62,490 nt of DNA from Verrucomicrobiota bacterium. Lineage in GTDB: Bacteria > Verrucomicrobiota > Verrucomicrobiia > Opitutales > Opitutaceae. Every line of letters begins with the position of its first letter. Within the stretch, counting starts at the first letter, position 1. A program made the position numbers and the translations under genes. Under the pieces are notes generated by a model, which worked only from the letters and a program-made list of their open reading frames with translations, made no database searches and was not told the origin of the DNA. Where the stretch lies: assembly GCA_019510185.1 (NCBI GenBank), contig JAEKKV010000025.1, positions 1-62,490 on the forward strand, in the 5' to 3' direction. This document shows positions 27,612 through 36,753 of the stretch, piece by piece.

Positions 27612-29096
27612 ATGAACATCGTCCCCCGCCGCGAAGACTTCTTGAAGCTTGCCGCCCAAGGCAACGTCATCCCCGTCTACGCCGATCTCATGGCGGACTT
27701 CGAGACGCCCGTCTCCGCCTACGCCAAGCTCAAGGCGGCCGGCCCCTCCTACCTGCTTGAATCCGTCGAGGGCGGCGAAACGCTTTCGCGCTACAGCTTC
27801 ATCGGCTGCCGTCCGCGGAAAGTTTTCGTTTGCGGCCAGCAGACCACCGAGGTTCGTGTTCCCGGGCAGCCCGTTCAGACCATTCCCACCCCGCAGGACC
27901 CCCTGACCCTCATCGAAAAGGAGATGAGCGGCTTTCACCCCGTGAGCCTGCCCGGCCTGCCCCGCTTCACCGGCGGCGCCGTCGGCTTCATCGGCTACGA
28001 ATACATCACGCGCATCGAACCCACGGTTCCCGCCGCGAAAACCGACGAGCTCGGCACGCCGCTACTCTATTTCATGCTCTCGGATTCGCTGCTGATCTTC
28101 GATCGCGCGAAGCAAACCCTCCGTCTCTGCGTCAACGCGCACCTCCGCGACACATCGCCCGCCGCCGCCTACGACGCCGCCGTCGCCGAACTCCATTCGC
28201 TCTACGCCCTGCTGCGCGAGCCGCGCGCCCTCGCCCCCGCCCCGCTGATCGAACCGCCCAAGATCACCGTGCCGCCGGGCAACTTCACCCAGGCCGCCTT
28301 CGAAAAGGTCGTCGAGGACAGCAAGGAATTCATCCGCTCGGGCGACATCATCCAGTTCGTGCCGTCCCAGCGCTTCACCAAGCGCTTCGACAAAACCCCG
28401 CTCGATCTCTATCGCGCGCTCCGCACGGTCAATCCCTCTCCCTACATGTTCATTCTGGAGACAGGGGATTTCTCCATCGTCGGCGCCTCGCCCGAAGTCC
28501 ATGTGCGCCTGACCGACGGCCTCGTTGAAATCCGGCCCATCGCCGGCACGCGCAAACGCGGCGTTACCCACGCGGAAGATGTCGCGCTCGAAAAAGACCT
28601 GCTCGCCGACGAGAAGGAACGCGCCGAGCACCTCATGCTCGTCGACCTTGCCCGCAATGACATCGGACGTGTCTGCGCCTATGGCAGCGTCACCGTTCCC
28701 GAGATGATGATCATCGAACGCTATTCGCACGTGATGCACATCGTCTCCCAAGTCGAAGGTCAGATCGCGCCCGACAAGACGTCCTTCGATCTCATGCGCG
28801 CCACCTTCCCGGCCGGCACCGTAAGTGGCGCTCCGAAAATCCGCGCCATGCAGATCATCGCTGCCAATGAACCCTCCCAGCGCGGCTTCTACGCCGGCGC
28901 CCTCGGCTACTTCGGCTACGACGGCAATCTCGACTCCTGCATCATGCTGCGTACGTCCCTTCTGAAGGACGGCCAAGTCCATATTCAAGCCGGCGCCGGT
29001 GTGGTGGCCGATTCGGTCCCCACCTCGGAATATCAGGAGACGGTCAACAAAGCCTCCGCTTTGTTCAAGGCCGTCGCGATGGCGGAACAGTTTTAA
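27612..29096 (+). CDS. trpE: Anthranilate synthase component I
   Basis: The 494-residue chorismate-binding enzyme has the N-terminal feedback motif LLESVEGGETLSRYSFIG (about 53-70), the core VPSQRF, GTRKRG, ADEKERAEHLMLVDLARNDI and PAGTVSGAPKIRAMQII, and the GYDGNLDSCIMLRT end. It converts chorismate, with ammonia from the TrpG subunit, to anthranilate. The LLES motif suggests tryptophan feedback inhibition. trpG is not seen in the window. It is 32 bp behind glmS and might share its transcript. Confidence 0.95.
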   Translation: MNIVPRREDFLKLAAQGNVIPVYADLMADFETPVSAYAKLKAAGPSYLLESVEGGETLSRYSFIGCRPRKVFVCGQQTTEVRVPGQPVQTIPTPQDPLTLIEKEMSGFHPVSLPGLPRFTGGAVGFIGYEYITRIEPTVPAAKTDELGTPLLYFMLSDSLLIFDRAKQTLRLCVNAHLRDTSPAAAYDAAVAELHSLYALLREPRALAPAPLIEPPKITVPPGNFTQAAFEKVVEDSKEFIRSGDIIQFVPSQRFTKRFDKTPLDLYRALRTVNPSPYMFILETGDFSIVGASPEVHVRLTDGLVEIRPIAGTRKRGVTHAEDVALEKDLLADEKERAEHLMLVDLARNDIGRVCAYGSVTVPEMMIIERYSHVMHIVSQVEGQIAPDKTSFDLMRATFPAGTVSGAPKIRAMQIIAANEPSQRGFYAGALGYFGYDGNLDSCIMLRTSLLKDGQVHIQAGAGVVADSVPTSEYQETVNKASALFKAVAMAEQF

Positions 29097-29394
29097 GCCT
29101 CTCTCGCGAGGCGTTTAAAAACTTCCGCCGGCCCTCGTCACGCCGGGGATGATTGCGCGGAAAAACCCGTGCCAAGAGGAGGAACCCGCGGTGCGCAGCT
29201 GCGCCGTTTAGCGTCACCGAGCCGGGTGTGCTCGCGCCAGCATGACGCATAATTTGCTCGTTTTGATGGGCATTCAGGAGTAGTTGACTGTTTGTCTAAC
29301 ATGGAACGATTCCAGCTCGACTCGGTCGAAAGTTGAAATCCTTCCGCACCCGGATCGCCGGGAGCGCCATCCAAACGCCCAAATCCCTCCTGCC
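29097..29394. other. Intergenic region between trpE and sigma factor
   Basis: The 298 bp hold no gene that can be supported. A short GCCTC/GAGGC hairpin followed by GTTTAAAA right after trpE is at most a weak terminator. A TTGACT (29284) lacks a good -10 box at 16-18 bp, so the sigma-factor promoter is not identified. Confidence 0.4.
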
Positions 29395-30468
29395 ATGGCC
29401 GCTAAAACAAAATCCCTCCGCAAATTCGGCGACACCGACGAGCAAGAGGCACCCGCCGCCCTTGCGCCCGTCGTAGCCGTCGAACTCGACGCGCCTCCCT
29501 CTTTTTTGGAAAAAAACGAGCCCTCCGCCCGCGAACGCGACACCGGTTCCTCGGAACGCAGCAATCTCCAGCTTTACCTCCAAGAAATCGGTAAAACCGC
29601 CCTCCTGACGCCCGCCGAGGAAGTCACCCTCGCCCGCCGCATCCGGCGCGGCGACAAGGCCGCCCGCGACCACATGATCTCGGCCAACCTTCGCCTCGTC
29701 GTGAAAATCGCGATGGACTACAAGGATTTCGGCCTGCCGCTCCTCGACCTGATTTCCGAGGGCAACATCGGCCTGATCAAGGCGGTCGAGCGGTTCGATC
29801 CCAGCAAGGGCGGCAAGCTCTCCACCTACGCCGCTTGGTGGATCAAACAGTCGATCAAGCGCGCCCTGGCCAACCAGTCCAAGACGATCCGTCTGCCCGT
29901 CCATCTCGTGGACAAGATCTCCAAGCTGCGCCGCACCGCGATGGCCCTCACCGAAGAACTCGGCCGCGAACCGACCGACGAGGAAATCGCCATCGAGCTC
30001 CAGATCCCCACCAGCAAGGTCGCCCACCTCAAATCCGTGAGCGTGCGTCCCGCCTCGCTCGACGCGCCCATCGGCGAGGACGGCGACTCCTCGACCTTCG
30101 GCGAAATCGTGGGGGACGAAAATGCGATCAGTCCGTTTGAAAATCTCCGCGAGAAAAACCGCAATTCCGACCTGCGTTCCATGATCTCCGCGCTCGAACC
30201 GCGCGAAGCCGAGATCATCCGGCTGCGCTTCGGCCTCGACGGCCACGACGAACTCACCCTGGAGGAAGTCGGCCAAAAGTTCCGCGTCACCCGGGAACGG
30301 GTACGCCAGCTGCAAAATATCGCCCTCTCCAAAATGAGAAAGGCGATGGCCAGTCACGAGCACCAGCGCACCATCGAGGAAATTGAAATCGAAGAACGCG
30401 CCGAGGCCCGTCAGCAGGTCATCCGCGAGTTCATCGAAACGAAGTCGGCGAAGGGCGGACGCAACTGA
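29395..30468 (+). CDS. RNA polymerase sigma-70 family factor (RpoD/SigA group)
   Basis: The 357-residue sigma factor has an N-terminal variable part (1-56), region 1.2 (SNLQLYLQEIGKTALLTPAE), region 2 with NLRLVVKIAMDYKDFGLPLL, DLISEGNIGLIKAVERFDPS and YAAWWIKQSIKRAL, region 3 with TAMALTEELGREPTDEEIA, and region 4 with LTLEEVGQKFRVTRERVRQL (the -35 helix-turn-helix). It lacks the long region 1.1 of a large RpoD, so it is either a compact primary sigma or a group-2 RpoS/SigB-like factor. Start at 29395 places the ATG just before the conserved part. It is convergent with rpsA. Confidence 0.92.
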   Translation: MAAKTKSLRKFGDTDEQEAPAALAPVVAVELDAPPSFLEKNEPSARERDTGSSERSNLQLYLQEIGKTALLTPAEEVTLARRIRRGDKAARDHMISANLRLVVKIAMDYKDFGLPLLDLISEGNIGLIKAVERFDPSKGGKLSTYAAWWIKQSIKRALANQSKTIRLPVHLVDKISKLRRTAMALTEELGREPTDEEIAIELQIPTSKVAHLKSVSVRPASLDAPIGEDGDSSTFGEIVGDENAISPFENLREKNRNSDLRSMISALEPREAEIIRLRFGLDGHDELTLEEVGQKFRVTRERVRQLQNIALSKMRKAMASHEHQRTIEEIEIEERAEARQQVIREFIETKSAKGGRN

Positions 30469-30496
30469 ACCGCCGTATCATCGGCCGATCTGCGCA

Positions 30497-30545
30497 CAAA
30501 AAAAGCGCCCGGTCCCGCGTGAAGCGGAACCGGGCGCCGGTTTTT
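30497..30545. terminator. Bidirectional terminator between sigma gene and rpsA
   Basis: GCGCCCGGT (30505-30513) pairs with ACCGGGCGC (30529-30537), extended inward by CCGC/GCGG, with an A-run before and TTTTT after. It separates the two convergent genes. Confidence 0.8.
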
Positions 30546-30579
30546 AAACGCGTCCGATGACGACGTTGATGAAAGGAGT

Positions 30580-32253
30580 TTATTCCTTCTTGTCCGCGGC
30601 GGCATCGAGGATGTCGCCGAGGTTCATCATGTCGCCGCTGCTGTCGCGATTGAGCGCCTCGAAGGAGGCGGTCTCGGCGGCGAGCTGCTGCTCGGAGTAG
30701 TTGGCGGCCTTGACGGAGAGGCCGAGGCGGCGCTCTTCGCGGTCGATCTTGATCACGCGAGCGGTGACTTCCTGGCCGGGCTTGAGCACGTCCTTCACCT
30801 TCTCGATGCGATCCTCGCTGATCTGCGAGATGTGCACGAGGCCGTCGATGCCGTCCTTGAGCTCCACGAAGGCGCCGAAGGAGGTGATCTTGGAAACAAC
30901 GCCAGTGACGACGTCGCCGATCTTGAAGAAGCTGTCGATGTCGGTCCAAGGATCGACCGCGAGCTGCTTCATGCCGAGGCTGATGCGCTGCTGGTTGGGA
31001 TCCACGTCGAGAACGATGGCCTCCACTTCGTCGCCCTTCTTGAGGACTTCGGAGGGGTGGTTGACCTTGCGGGTCCAGCTCATGTCGGAGACGTGCACCA
31101 TGCCGTCGATGCCTTCTTCGAGTTCGATGAAGGCACCGTAGGTGGTCATGTTGCGCACCTTGCCGCGGACGCGGGCGCCCTGCGGATAGTTGTGGCGGAC
31201 CATGTCCCACGGGTTGGGCTCGAGCTGGCGGAGACCAAGGGAGATCTTCTGGTCTTCCTTCTGGATGCCGAGGACCACCGCATCGAGCTCCTGACCGACT
31301 TTGAGAAGTTCGGAGGGCTTGGAGATGCGCTTCGTCCAGGACATCTCGGTGATGTGCACGAGACCTTCGACGCCGGGTTCGATTTCGACAAACGCACCGT
31401 AGGGAACGAGGTTGACGACTTTGCCGTGAACCTTCGCGCCGACGGGGAACTTGTGCTCGATCTCGTCCCACGGATTCTTGGTGGTCTGCTTGAGACCGAG
31501 GGAAACGCGCTCTTTCTCGCGGTTGACCTCGATGATCATGACCTGAATCTCTTCACCCTGCTTCAGCATTTCGCTCGGGTGCGTGATGCGGCCCCAGCTC
31601 ATGTCGGTGATGTGGAGAAGACCGTCCATGCCGTCGAGGTCGATGAACGCACCGAAATCGGTGATGTTCTTGACCACGCCCTTGCGGACCTGGCCGGGCT
31701 GGATGGAGTCGAGGAGGTTCTTGCGCTTGTTGGCGCGCTGTTCCTCGATGAGTTCGCGACGGGAGAGAACGATGTTCTTTCGGTCGAGATTGATTTTGAG
31801 AACCTTGAAATCGTAGGTCTGGCCCACGTATTGATCGAGGTTCTTGGGGGGCTGGACGTCGATGTGCGAGGCGGGAAGGAAGGAGTCGACGCCGATCGAA
31901 ACGATCAGGCCGCCCTTGACCTTGGCCTTCACGCGACCCGCGGCGATGGAGCCCTCGGGGAACTTGGTGAGGATGTTATCCCAGTTCTTCTTTTGCTCGG
32001 CCTTGTCGAAGGAAAGAACGGGCGCGCCGCTCTTGTCCTCGAGTTTCTCGACGAACACGTCGATGGAGGAGCCGATCTGGAGTTCGCCGATGTCGATGAA
32101 CTCGTTGGCGGGAATGACGCCTTCGGATTTGCCGCCGATGTCAACGACCACGTCGTTCTGGCGGATTTCGGTGATGATACCGGGGACGATTGCGCCTTCC
32201 TTAAGCTTGTCGAAGGCGGATTGAGCGAGCAGCTCTTGCATTACTGAACTCAT
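30580..32253 (-). CDS. rpsA: 30S ribosomal protein S1
   Basis: The 557-residue protein carries six S1 RNA-binding domains in tandem, each with a variant of GxVxxxxxxGAFVxL and GLVHIS. The third to sixth are closest, for example ITDFGAFIDLDGMDGLLHIT and ITSFGAFVELKDGIDGLVHI; the first two are more divergent, as in E. coli S1 (557 residues). It brings mRNA to the ribosome. Start MSSVMQELLAQ (32253) is preferred; MQELL four codons later is possible. The 200 bp upstream contain only a weak hairpin (GACCCT/AGGGTC at 32306-32321). Confidence 0.96.
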   Translation of the reverse strand: MSSVMQELLAQSAFDKLKEGAIVPGIITEIRQNDVVVDIGGKSEGVIPANEFIDIGELQIGSSIDVFVEKLEDKSGAPVLSFDKAEQKKNWDNILTKFPEGSIAAGRVKAKVKGGLIVSIGVDSFLPASHIDVQPPKNLDQYVGQTYDFKVLKINLDRKNIVLSRRELIEEQRANKRKNLLDSIQPGQVRKGVVKNITDFGAFIDLDGMDGLLHITDMSWGRITHPSEMLKQGEEIQVMIIEVNREKERVSLGLKQTTKNPWDEIEHKFPVGAKVHGKVVNLVPYGAFVEIEPGVEGLVHITEMSWTKRISKPSELLKVGQELDAVVLGIQKEDQKISLGLRQLEPNPWDMVRHNYPQGARVRGKVRNMTTYGAFIELEEGIDGMVHVSDMSWTRKVNHPSEVLKKGDEVEAIVLDVDPNQQRISLGMKQLAVDPWTDIDSFFKIGDVVTGVVSKITSFGAFVELKDGIDGLVHISQISEDRIEKVKDVLKPGQEVTARVIKIDREERRLGLSVKAANYSEQQLAAETASFEALNRDSSGDMMNLGDILDAAADKKE

Positions 32254-32454
32254 GTGAACAGGACGAAACGCCGTCGCTTGCTCCAAAGCGCCGACCTTCC
32301 GCGATGACCCTTTGCAGGGTCGTGGGTTGAAGGTTGCACTGACGTTGAGGGTCGATGGGAGCGTCGCGGCGACACCGACCGGAACCGACTGAATGCCGCG
32401 AAGGAACAGAATCTCCGGAGGAGAGCCGCCTTCGCAAGAGCAAAATCGGGCGCC

Positions 32455-32919
32455 TTACTTCGCGCTCAAAGCCTGCGAAACGTTACGAAAGAAAACATCG
32501 TACAGCGGCGTATCGCGCAAGGGCGTCTCAATAGCTTGGCCGGCCGGACCTTTATTGAAGTCATCCTGCACCTGCTCGGTGATGAGCACGGCGACTTCCG
32601 TACCGCCGGCGACAGGAGTAAGCTTGATCGTCATGGCCAGCTGGCGCGCGCCGTTGAGCGAATCGGTCGCGGACAAGCCACTCAACGCTTCGATCCGTCC
32701 TTGGGCCGCGCCGCCGCGCACAAAGTGGAACTCCATCGCCGCGATCGCCTTCCGTGCCGCCTCGTAAGTCGTGCGAGCGTCTGCGGTCTCGATTTGCGTG
32801 CGATAAACCGGCCCCGTGAATTTCTCCCGAACACCGGTTCCAAAATCGGTTCCGACGGTATCGCACCCCGCCAAGGCGAAGCAAAAAAAGGAAATCAGGC
32901 CGAGCAGGATGGTTTTCAT
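32455..32919 (-). CDS. Small lipoprotein of unknown function
   Basis: The 154-residue protein starts MKTILLGLISFFCFALAGCD; LAGC with Cys19 is a lipobox, so it is exported and lipid-anchored. Asp at +2 would keep it in the inner membrane by the E. coli rule, which may not hold here. The rest has an alternating pattern of short strands and helices (for example TTYEAARKAIAAMEFHF, then TIKLTPVAGGTEVAVLI), reminiscent of DUF3568 or SRPBCC-like small lipoproteins. It is 10 bp after aguA and may be co-transcribed. No function assigned. Confidence 0.75.
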   Translation of the reverse strand: MKTILLGLISFFCFALAGCDTVGTDFGTGVREKFTGPVYRTQIETADARTTYEAARKAIAAMEFHFVRGGAAQGRIEALSGLSATDSLNGARQLAMTIKLTPVAGGTEVAVLITEQVQDDFNKGPAGQAIETPLRDTPLYDVFFRNVSQALSAK

Positions 32920-32929
32920 GGCTGAATGT

Positions 32930-33979
32930 TCAGGCGGGTTGCTGCTGCGACAGGCAATGCACTGTCCCAAGTCCCCAAATGAGATGATAGCAATCCACCG
33001 GAATGATTTCGCGGCCGGGGAAGCAACCGGCGATGATGGCGTTGGCCTCGGCATCGCGCTTTTTCTGCCGGAAATTCGGTACGAGCACGGCGCCGTTGAT
33101 GATTAGAAAATTCGCATAACTGGCCGGCACGGTCTGCCCTTGAAAGGCAAACGGCTTCGGCATCGGCAGCGTGACGATGTCGAATTTCTTCCCCTTCGGC
33201 GTGCGGAAGGCCTTCAGTCGCTCCAAGTTTTCCGCGAGGATTTTGTGGTTGGGATCACGACGGTTGGTTTCGACGCAGGTGATGAAACCGTCGGGTTTAT
33301 AGAATCGGGTGATGTCGTCGATGTGGCCGTCGGTATCGTCGCCGACGATCCCCTCGCCCACCCACAGCACTTCCTTGATCCCCAGGTAATCCTTGAGGTT
33401 CTGCTCGATCTGCCCGCGAGTGAGGTGCGGATTACGGTTTTTGTTGAGCAGGCATTGTTCGCTGGTGAGCAGCAAGCCCTCGCCATTGACCTCGATGGAA
33501 CCGCCCTCAAGCACCATGTCGTTTTCGAAGCGGCGCAACTTCAGTTTCTTCGCGACCAGCGGCGGGATGGTGTTGTCGAGATCGTAAGGCGGGTACTTGC
33601 CGCCCCAGGCGGTGTGCACCCAATCGGTGACGGCCACTTCGCCGGTTTTGGCATTCTTGACGAAAATCGGGCCGTGATCGCGGCACCAGGCATCATTCGT
33701 CGGATGGTCGTAAAATGTGACCTTGGACAGATCGGCGCCAGCCTTCGTGACAAGCGACCACGCCCGCTTCTGAAGCGGTTTCGCGATATTGATACGCACC
33801 GCCTCGAAGCGGCTGATCTGCGCAACGATCCCGGCGAACACATAGGGAATCGGACGGAACTGGCCGGGCCAGGATGCCCGCTTGTGCGGCCACGAAAGCC
33901 ACACGGCATCCTGCGGCGCCCACTCGGCGGGCATGCGGAAGCCCAGCGCGGCGGGAGTCTGCGTTTTTTTCGAGGCCAT
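32930..33979 (-). CDS. aguA: Agmatine deiminase
   Basis: The 349-residue guanidino-modifying enzyme shows PAEWAPQDAVWLSWPH, the DAWCRDHGPIFV motif, LEGGSIEVNGEG, DDTDGHIDDITRF with catalytic Asp and His, and the C-terminal Cys in GLGTVHCLSQQQP. It hydrolyses agmatine to N-carbamoylputrescine and ammonia. The next upstream gene, aguB, carries out the next step. The ATG at 33979 is used; TTG at 33985 is a less likely start that would overlap aguB by 4 bp. Confidence 0.93.
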   Translation of the reverse strand: MASKKTQTPAALGFRMPAEWAPQDAVWLSWPHKRASWPGQFRPIPYVFAGIVAQISRFEAVRINIAKPLQKRAWSLVTKAGADLSKVTFYDHPTNDAWCRDHGPIFVKNAKTGEVAVTDWVHTAWGGKYPPYDLDNTIPPLVAKKLKLRRFENDMVLEGGSIEVNGEGLLLTSEQCLLNKNRNPHLTRGQIEQNLKDYLGIKEVLWVGEGIVGDDTDGHIDDITRFYKPDGFITCVETNRRDPNHKILAENLERLKAFRTPKGKKFDIVTLPMPKPFAFQGQTVPASYANFLIINGAVLVPNFRQKKRDAEANAIIAGCFPGREIIPVDCYHLIWGLGTVHCLSQQQPA

Positions 33980-33981
33980 GC

Positions 33982-34860
33982 TCAATCGATGAAACGCTTC
34001 GTGAGGTCGCCGTAGGCGTCGATGCGACGATCGCGCAGGAAAGGCCAGTGCGTGCGGGTGACGTCAACCTTACCCAGCTCGATGGGCACAAGAAGGATTT
34101 CCTCCTTGTCCAGACTGGCCTTGGCCAGGATCTGGCCGCTCGTGCCGGCCACGAAACTCTGTCCCCAGAACTCCAGGCCGTCGCCGCCGATGGGCCGCTC
34201 CAGGCCGATGCGATTGACCGCGGCTACGTAGCAGCCGTTGGCCACGGCATGCGAACGCTGGATCGTCTCCCACGCGCCGTGCTGGTTGACGCCGTATTCA
34301 GCTTTTTCGGACGGATGCCAGCCGATGGCCGTGGGATAAAACAGGATCTCCGCGCCCTGCATGGCGGTGAGGCGGGCGCCCTCGGGATACCACTGATCCC
34401 AGCAGACGAGCACGCCGATCTTGCCGTATTTCGTCTCCCAGGCGCGGAAGCCCGTGTCGCCCGGCGTGAAATAGAATTTCTCGTAGAAAAGGGGGTCGTC
34501 GGGAATGTGCATCTTGCGGTAGATGCCCAGCAGACTTCCGTCGGCGTCGATGATGACCGCGGTGTTGTGGTAAAGACCGGAGGCGCGCTTTTCGAAAAGC
34601 GAAGCCACGATCACGACCTTGTATTTTTTGGCGATCTTCTGGAAAGCCGCGGTGCTCGGACCCGGGATGGACTCGGCCAGATCAAAATAAGCGTGGTCCT
34701 CCTTCTGACAAAAATACTGCGAGCGGAAGAGTTCCTGCGTGCAGATGATCTGGGCGCCCTGCTTCGCCGCTTTTTCCGCGAGTGCGAGGGTTTTCTTGAG
34801 ATTGGCCTTCGGATCGGCGGCGCAGGCGTGCTGAAGGAGGCCGAGGGTGACTTTGGACAT
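33982..34860 (-). CDS. aguB: N-carbamoylputrescine amidase
   Basis: The 292-residue nitrilase-superfamily enzyme shows the Glu-Lys-Cys triad: Glu in IICTQELF (about 38-45), Lys in YRKMHIPDDP and Cys in GVLVCWDQWYPEGAR. The FYEKFYFTPGDTGF block and the lack of a signal peptide are typical of AguB, which converts N-carbamoylputrescine to putrescine, CO2 and ammonia. It is upstream of aguA by 2 bp and follows hisG by 45 bp, so the operon makes polyamine by the agmatine route. The arginine decarboxylase is not in the window. Confidence 0.94.
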   Translation of the reverse strand: MSKVTLGLLQHACAADPKANLKKTLALAEKAAKQGAQIICTQELFRSQYFCQKEDHAYFDLAESIPGPSTAAFQKIAKKYKVVIVASLFEKRASGLYHNTAVIIDADGSLLGIYRKMHIPDDPLFYEKFYFTPGDTGFRAWETKYGKIGVLVCWDQWYPEGARLTAMQGAEILFYPTAIGWHPSEKAEYGVNQHGAWETIQRSHAVANGCYVAAVNRIGLERPIGGDGLEFWGQSFVAGTSGQILAKASLDKEEILLVPIELGKVDVTRTHWPFLRDRRIDAYGDLTKRFID

Positions 34861-34873
34861 GGCGGTAAAGCCG

Positions 34874-34899
34874 GGGCGCGTCCGAAAAAGAACGCGCCC
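34874..34899 (-). other. Hairpin between hisG and aguB
   Basis: GGGCGCGT (34874-34881) and ACGCGCCC (34892-34899) form an 8-bp stem with a 10-nt loop rich in A's. There is no good T-run after it on the minus strand, so it is only a weak candidate terminator or processing site. Confidence 0.35.
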
Positions 34900-34905
34900 G
34901 CGGGA

Positions 34906-35805
34906 TCAGTAGACGACTTTGTTGAGAGGGTACTCGACGATGCCTTCGGCCCCGAGTTCCTTGAGCTGTGGAATGATTTCCCGGACGACGCTCTCGTCGA
35001 TGATCGTCTCGACCGCGATCCACTCCGGAGAGCTGAGGGGGGAGATGGTCGGATTGCGCAGGGCGGGCAGCGCCTTGATCAGGGCCGCAAGGGACGCCTT
35101 GGGCAGGTTGAGCTTGAGTCCGACCTTGCTGCCGGCCTCGAGCGCTCCGCGCAGGAGCAGCGCGATGGTCTCGATCTTCTTGCGCTTGGCCGGATTCGCC
35201 CAGCTGGCCTTGTTGGCGATGAGCTTGGTGTTGGTGTAAAGCAGAGTGTCGACGATGCGAAGCTTGTTGGCGCGCAGCGAGGAACCGGTCTCGGTGATGT
35301 CCACGATGGCATCGACGAGGTCGGGAACCTTCACCTCGGTCGCACCCCAGGAAAACTCGACCTCGGCGGCGATGCCCTTGTCGGCAAAATACCGCTTTGT
35401 CGTGTTCATGAGCTCGGTCGCGACACGTTTGCCGGCCAGATCCTCCGGTTTCTGAACCGAAGACGACTCCGGTACGCACAGCACCCAGCGGGATTTGAGC
35501 GTGGACGCGCGGCTGTACACGAGATCACAAACCTCAACGACATCGCTCCCGTTTTCCTGCACCCAATCAAAACCGGTGAGGCCGCAATCGAAGAAACCGT
35601 GCTCGACATACCGGCTGACCTCTTGGGCGCGCACGAAACGACCGTCGAGCTCGGGATCGTCGATCGACGGTTTGTACGAGCGCGAACTCGTGGTGATTTT
35701 CCAACCTGCCTTGGCGAACAGGTTTTTCGTGGATTCCTCCAAGCTGCCTTTGGGCAGCCCGAGCATGAGCAGGGGAGCATTTGCAGACACGGGGTCAAAG
35801 GACAC
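34906..35805 (-). CDS. hisG: ATP phosphoribosyltransferase, long form
   Basis: The 299-residue enzyme begins with GTG at 35805; ATG at 35766 would give [12 protein letters not shown], closer to the family start, and is a real alternative. Seen are [41 protein letters not shown] and [19 protein letters not shown]. The extra C-terminal ~80 residues (with [20 protein letters not shown]) form the ACT-like regulatory domain of the long HisG, which needs no HisZ and is feedback-inhibited by histidine. It starts histidine synthesis. No other his genes are adjacent. Confidence 0.92.
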   Translation of the reverse strand: MSFDPVSANAPLLMLGLPKGSLEESTKNLFAKAGWKITTSSRSYKPSIDDPELDGRFVRAQEVSRYVEHGFFDCGLTGFDWVQENGSDVVEVCDLVYSRASTLKSRWVLCVPESSSVQKPEDLAGKRVATELMNTTKRYFADKGIAAEVEFSWGATEVKVPDLVDAIVDITETGSSLRANKLRIVDTLLYTNTKLIANKASWANPAKRKKIETIALLLRGALEAGSKVGLKLNLPKASLAALIKALPALRNPTISPLSSPEWIAVETIIDESVVREIIPQLKELGAEGIVEYPLNKVVY

Positions 35806-35872
35806 GTGGGGGGAACGGCGTTCAAGTTTATTCTCCGACCGGCGCTACCGTAAAACCGTCCGGACGTTTATT

Positions 35873-35899
35873 TTGACAACGGGGCTTGATTTGTAAAAA
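35873..35899 (+). promoter_or_regulatory. Possible promoter of the response regulator gene
   Basis: TTGACA (35873-35878), a perfect -35 box, is followed after 15 bp by TAAAAA, a poor and slightly too close -10. It lies 75 bp before the ATG at 35954. The rest of the divergent 148-bp region shows nothing clear. Confidence 0.4.
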
Positions 35900-35953
35900 A
35901 CAGCGTGTCGTCATCCCCTCGACAATTTTCCCGGCCAAGCCATTCGCCCTTTT

Positions 35954-36703
35954 ATGCGTTCCGAACCCAAACCGCTCATCCTGGTCATCGAAGACGAAGA
36001 TGAACTGGCCAAGCTCATCTGCCTCCATCTGGAAGAAGCGGGAATGCAGACGCAGGTTTACAATCGCTGCGCCCTCGCCCTGCGTTTCTTAAAACGCAAC
36101 TTTGCCAACCTGCTGCTGCTCGACGTCAATCTGCCCGACCAGTCCGGCTTCGCCCTGCTCGAGGAGCTGAAAAGCAACGACATCCTCGTTCCAACGATTT
36201 TCCTCACCGGCAACGCCCTTGAAGTGAACAAAGTCCGCGGCTTGGAGCTGGGCGGCGATGATTACATCACGAAGCCCTTCGGATTTCCAGAATTGGTCGC
36301 CCGCATTCGCGCCGTGCTGCGCCGGGCCGAATCCACCACGGACATGAACCTCACGAAAAACGTGAGAGTCATGGACGAGCCTTTTGAATTTTGCGGAGCC
36401 CAAGTGATCCCGCTCCGGCTGGAAATCGAATTCGCCAATGGCAAGAGCGAGAAAATCGGGCGGAAGGAATTAGGCATCCTCGCCCACATCCACGAAAACC
36501 GTGGCGCGGTGATCACGCGCAAGGCGCTTATCCACTCGGTGTGGGGCATCCATGCCGACGTAAAGAGCCGCTCGCTCGACCAGTACATCGTGAAGGTCCG
36601 CGAACTTTTCAAGCGGCACGGCTTGAGTCTGGATAACTTCCGGACCGTGCATGGCGTGGGCTATATGTTCTCCTCCGACGAAGCTTCGTCCAAGACGAAG
36701 TAG
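35954..36703 (+). CDS. Orphan OmpR-type response regulator
   Basis: The 249-residue protein has a receiver domain (1-125) with acidic pocket IEDEDE, phospho-acceptor Asp in LLLLDVNLPDQSGF (about 55), Thr in IFLTGN and Lys in ITKPFGFPEL. The winged-helix DNA-binding domain (about 145-240) includes IGRKELGILAHIHENRGAVI and RSLDQYIVKVRELFKRHGL, ending RTVHGVGYMF. It should bind DNA as a phosphorylated dimer. No histidine kinase gene adjoins it, so its partner lies elsewhere. The nearest gene cluster is the convergent exonuclease and secretin locus. Confidence 0.88.
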   Translation: MRSEPKPLILVIEDEDELAKLICLHLEEAGMQTQVYNRCALALRFLKRNFANLLLLDVNLPDQSGFALLEELKSNDILVPTIFLTGNALEVNKVRGLELGGDDYITKPFGFPELVARIRAVLRRAESTTDMNLTKNVRVMDEPFEFCGAQVIPLRLEIEFANGKSEKIGRKELGILAHIHENRGAVITRKALIHSVWGIHADVKSRSLDQYIVKVRELFKRHGLSLDNFRTVHGVGYMFSSDEASSKTK

Positions 36704-36753
36704 CGTCCGCTGGAAGTTTGCAGCGAGGAATACAACCTCTCCCCTGGCGGCTC

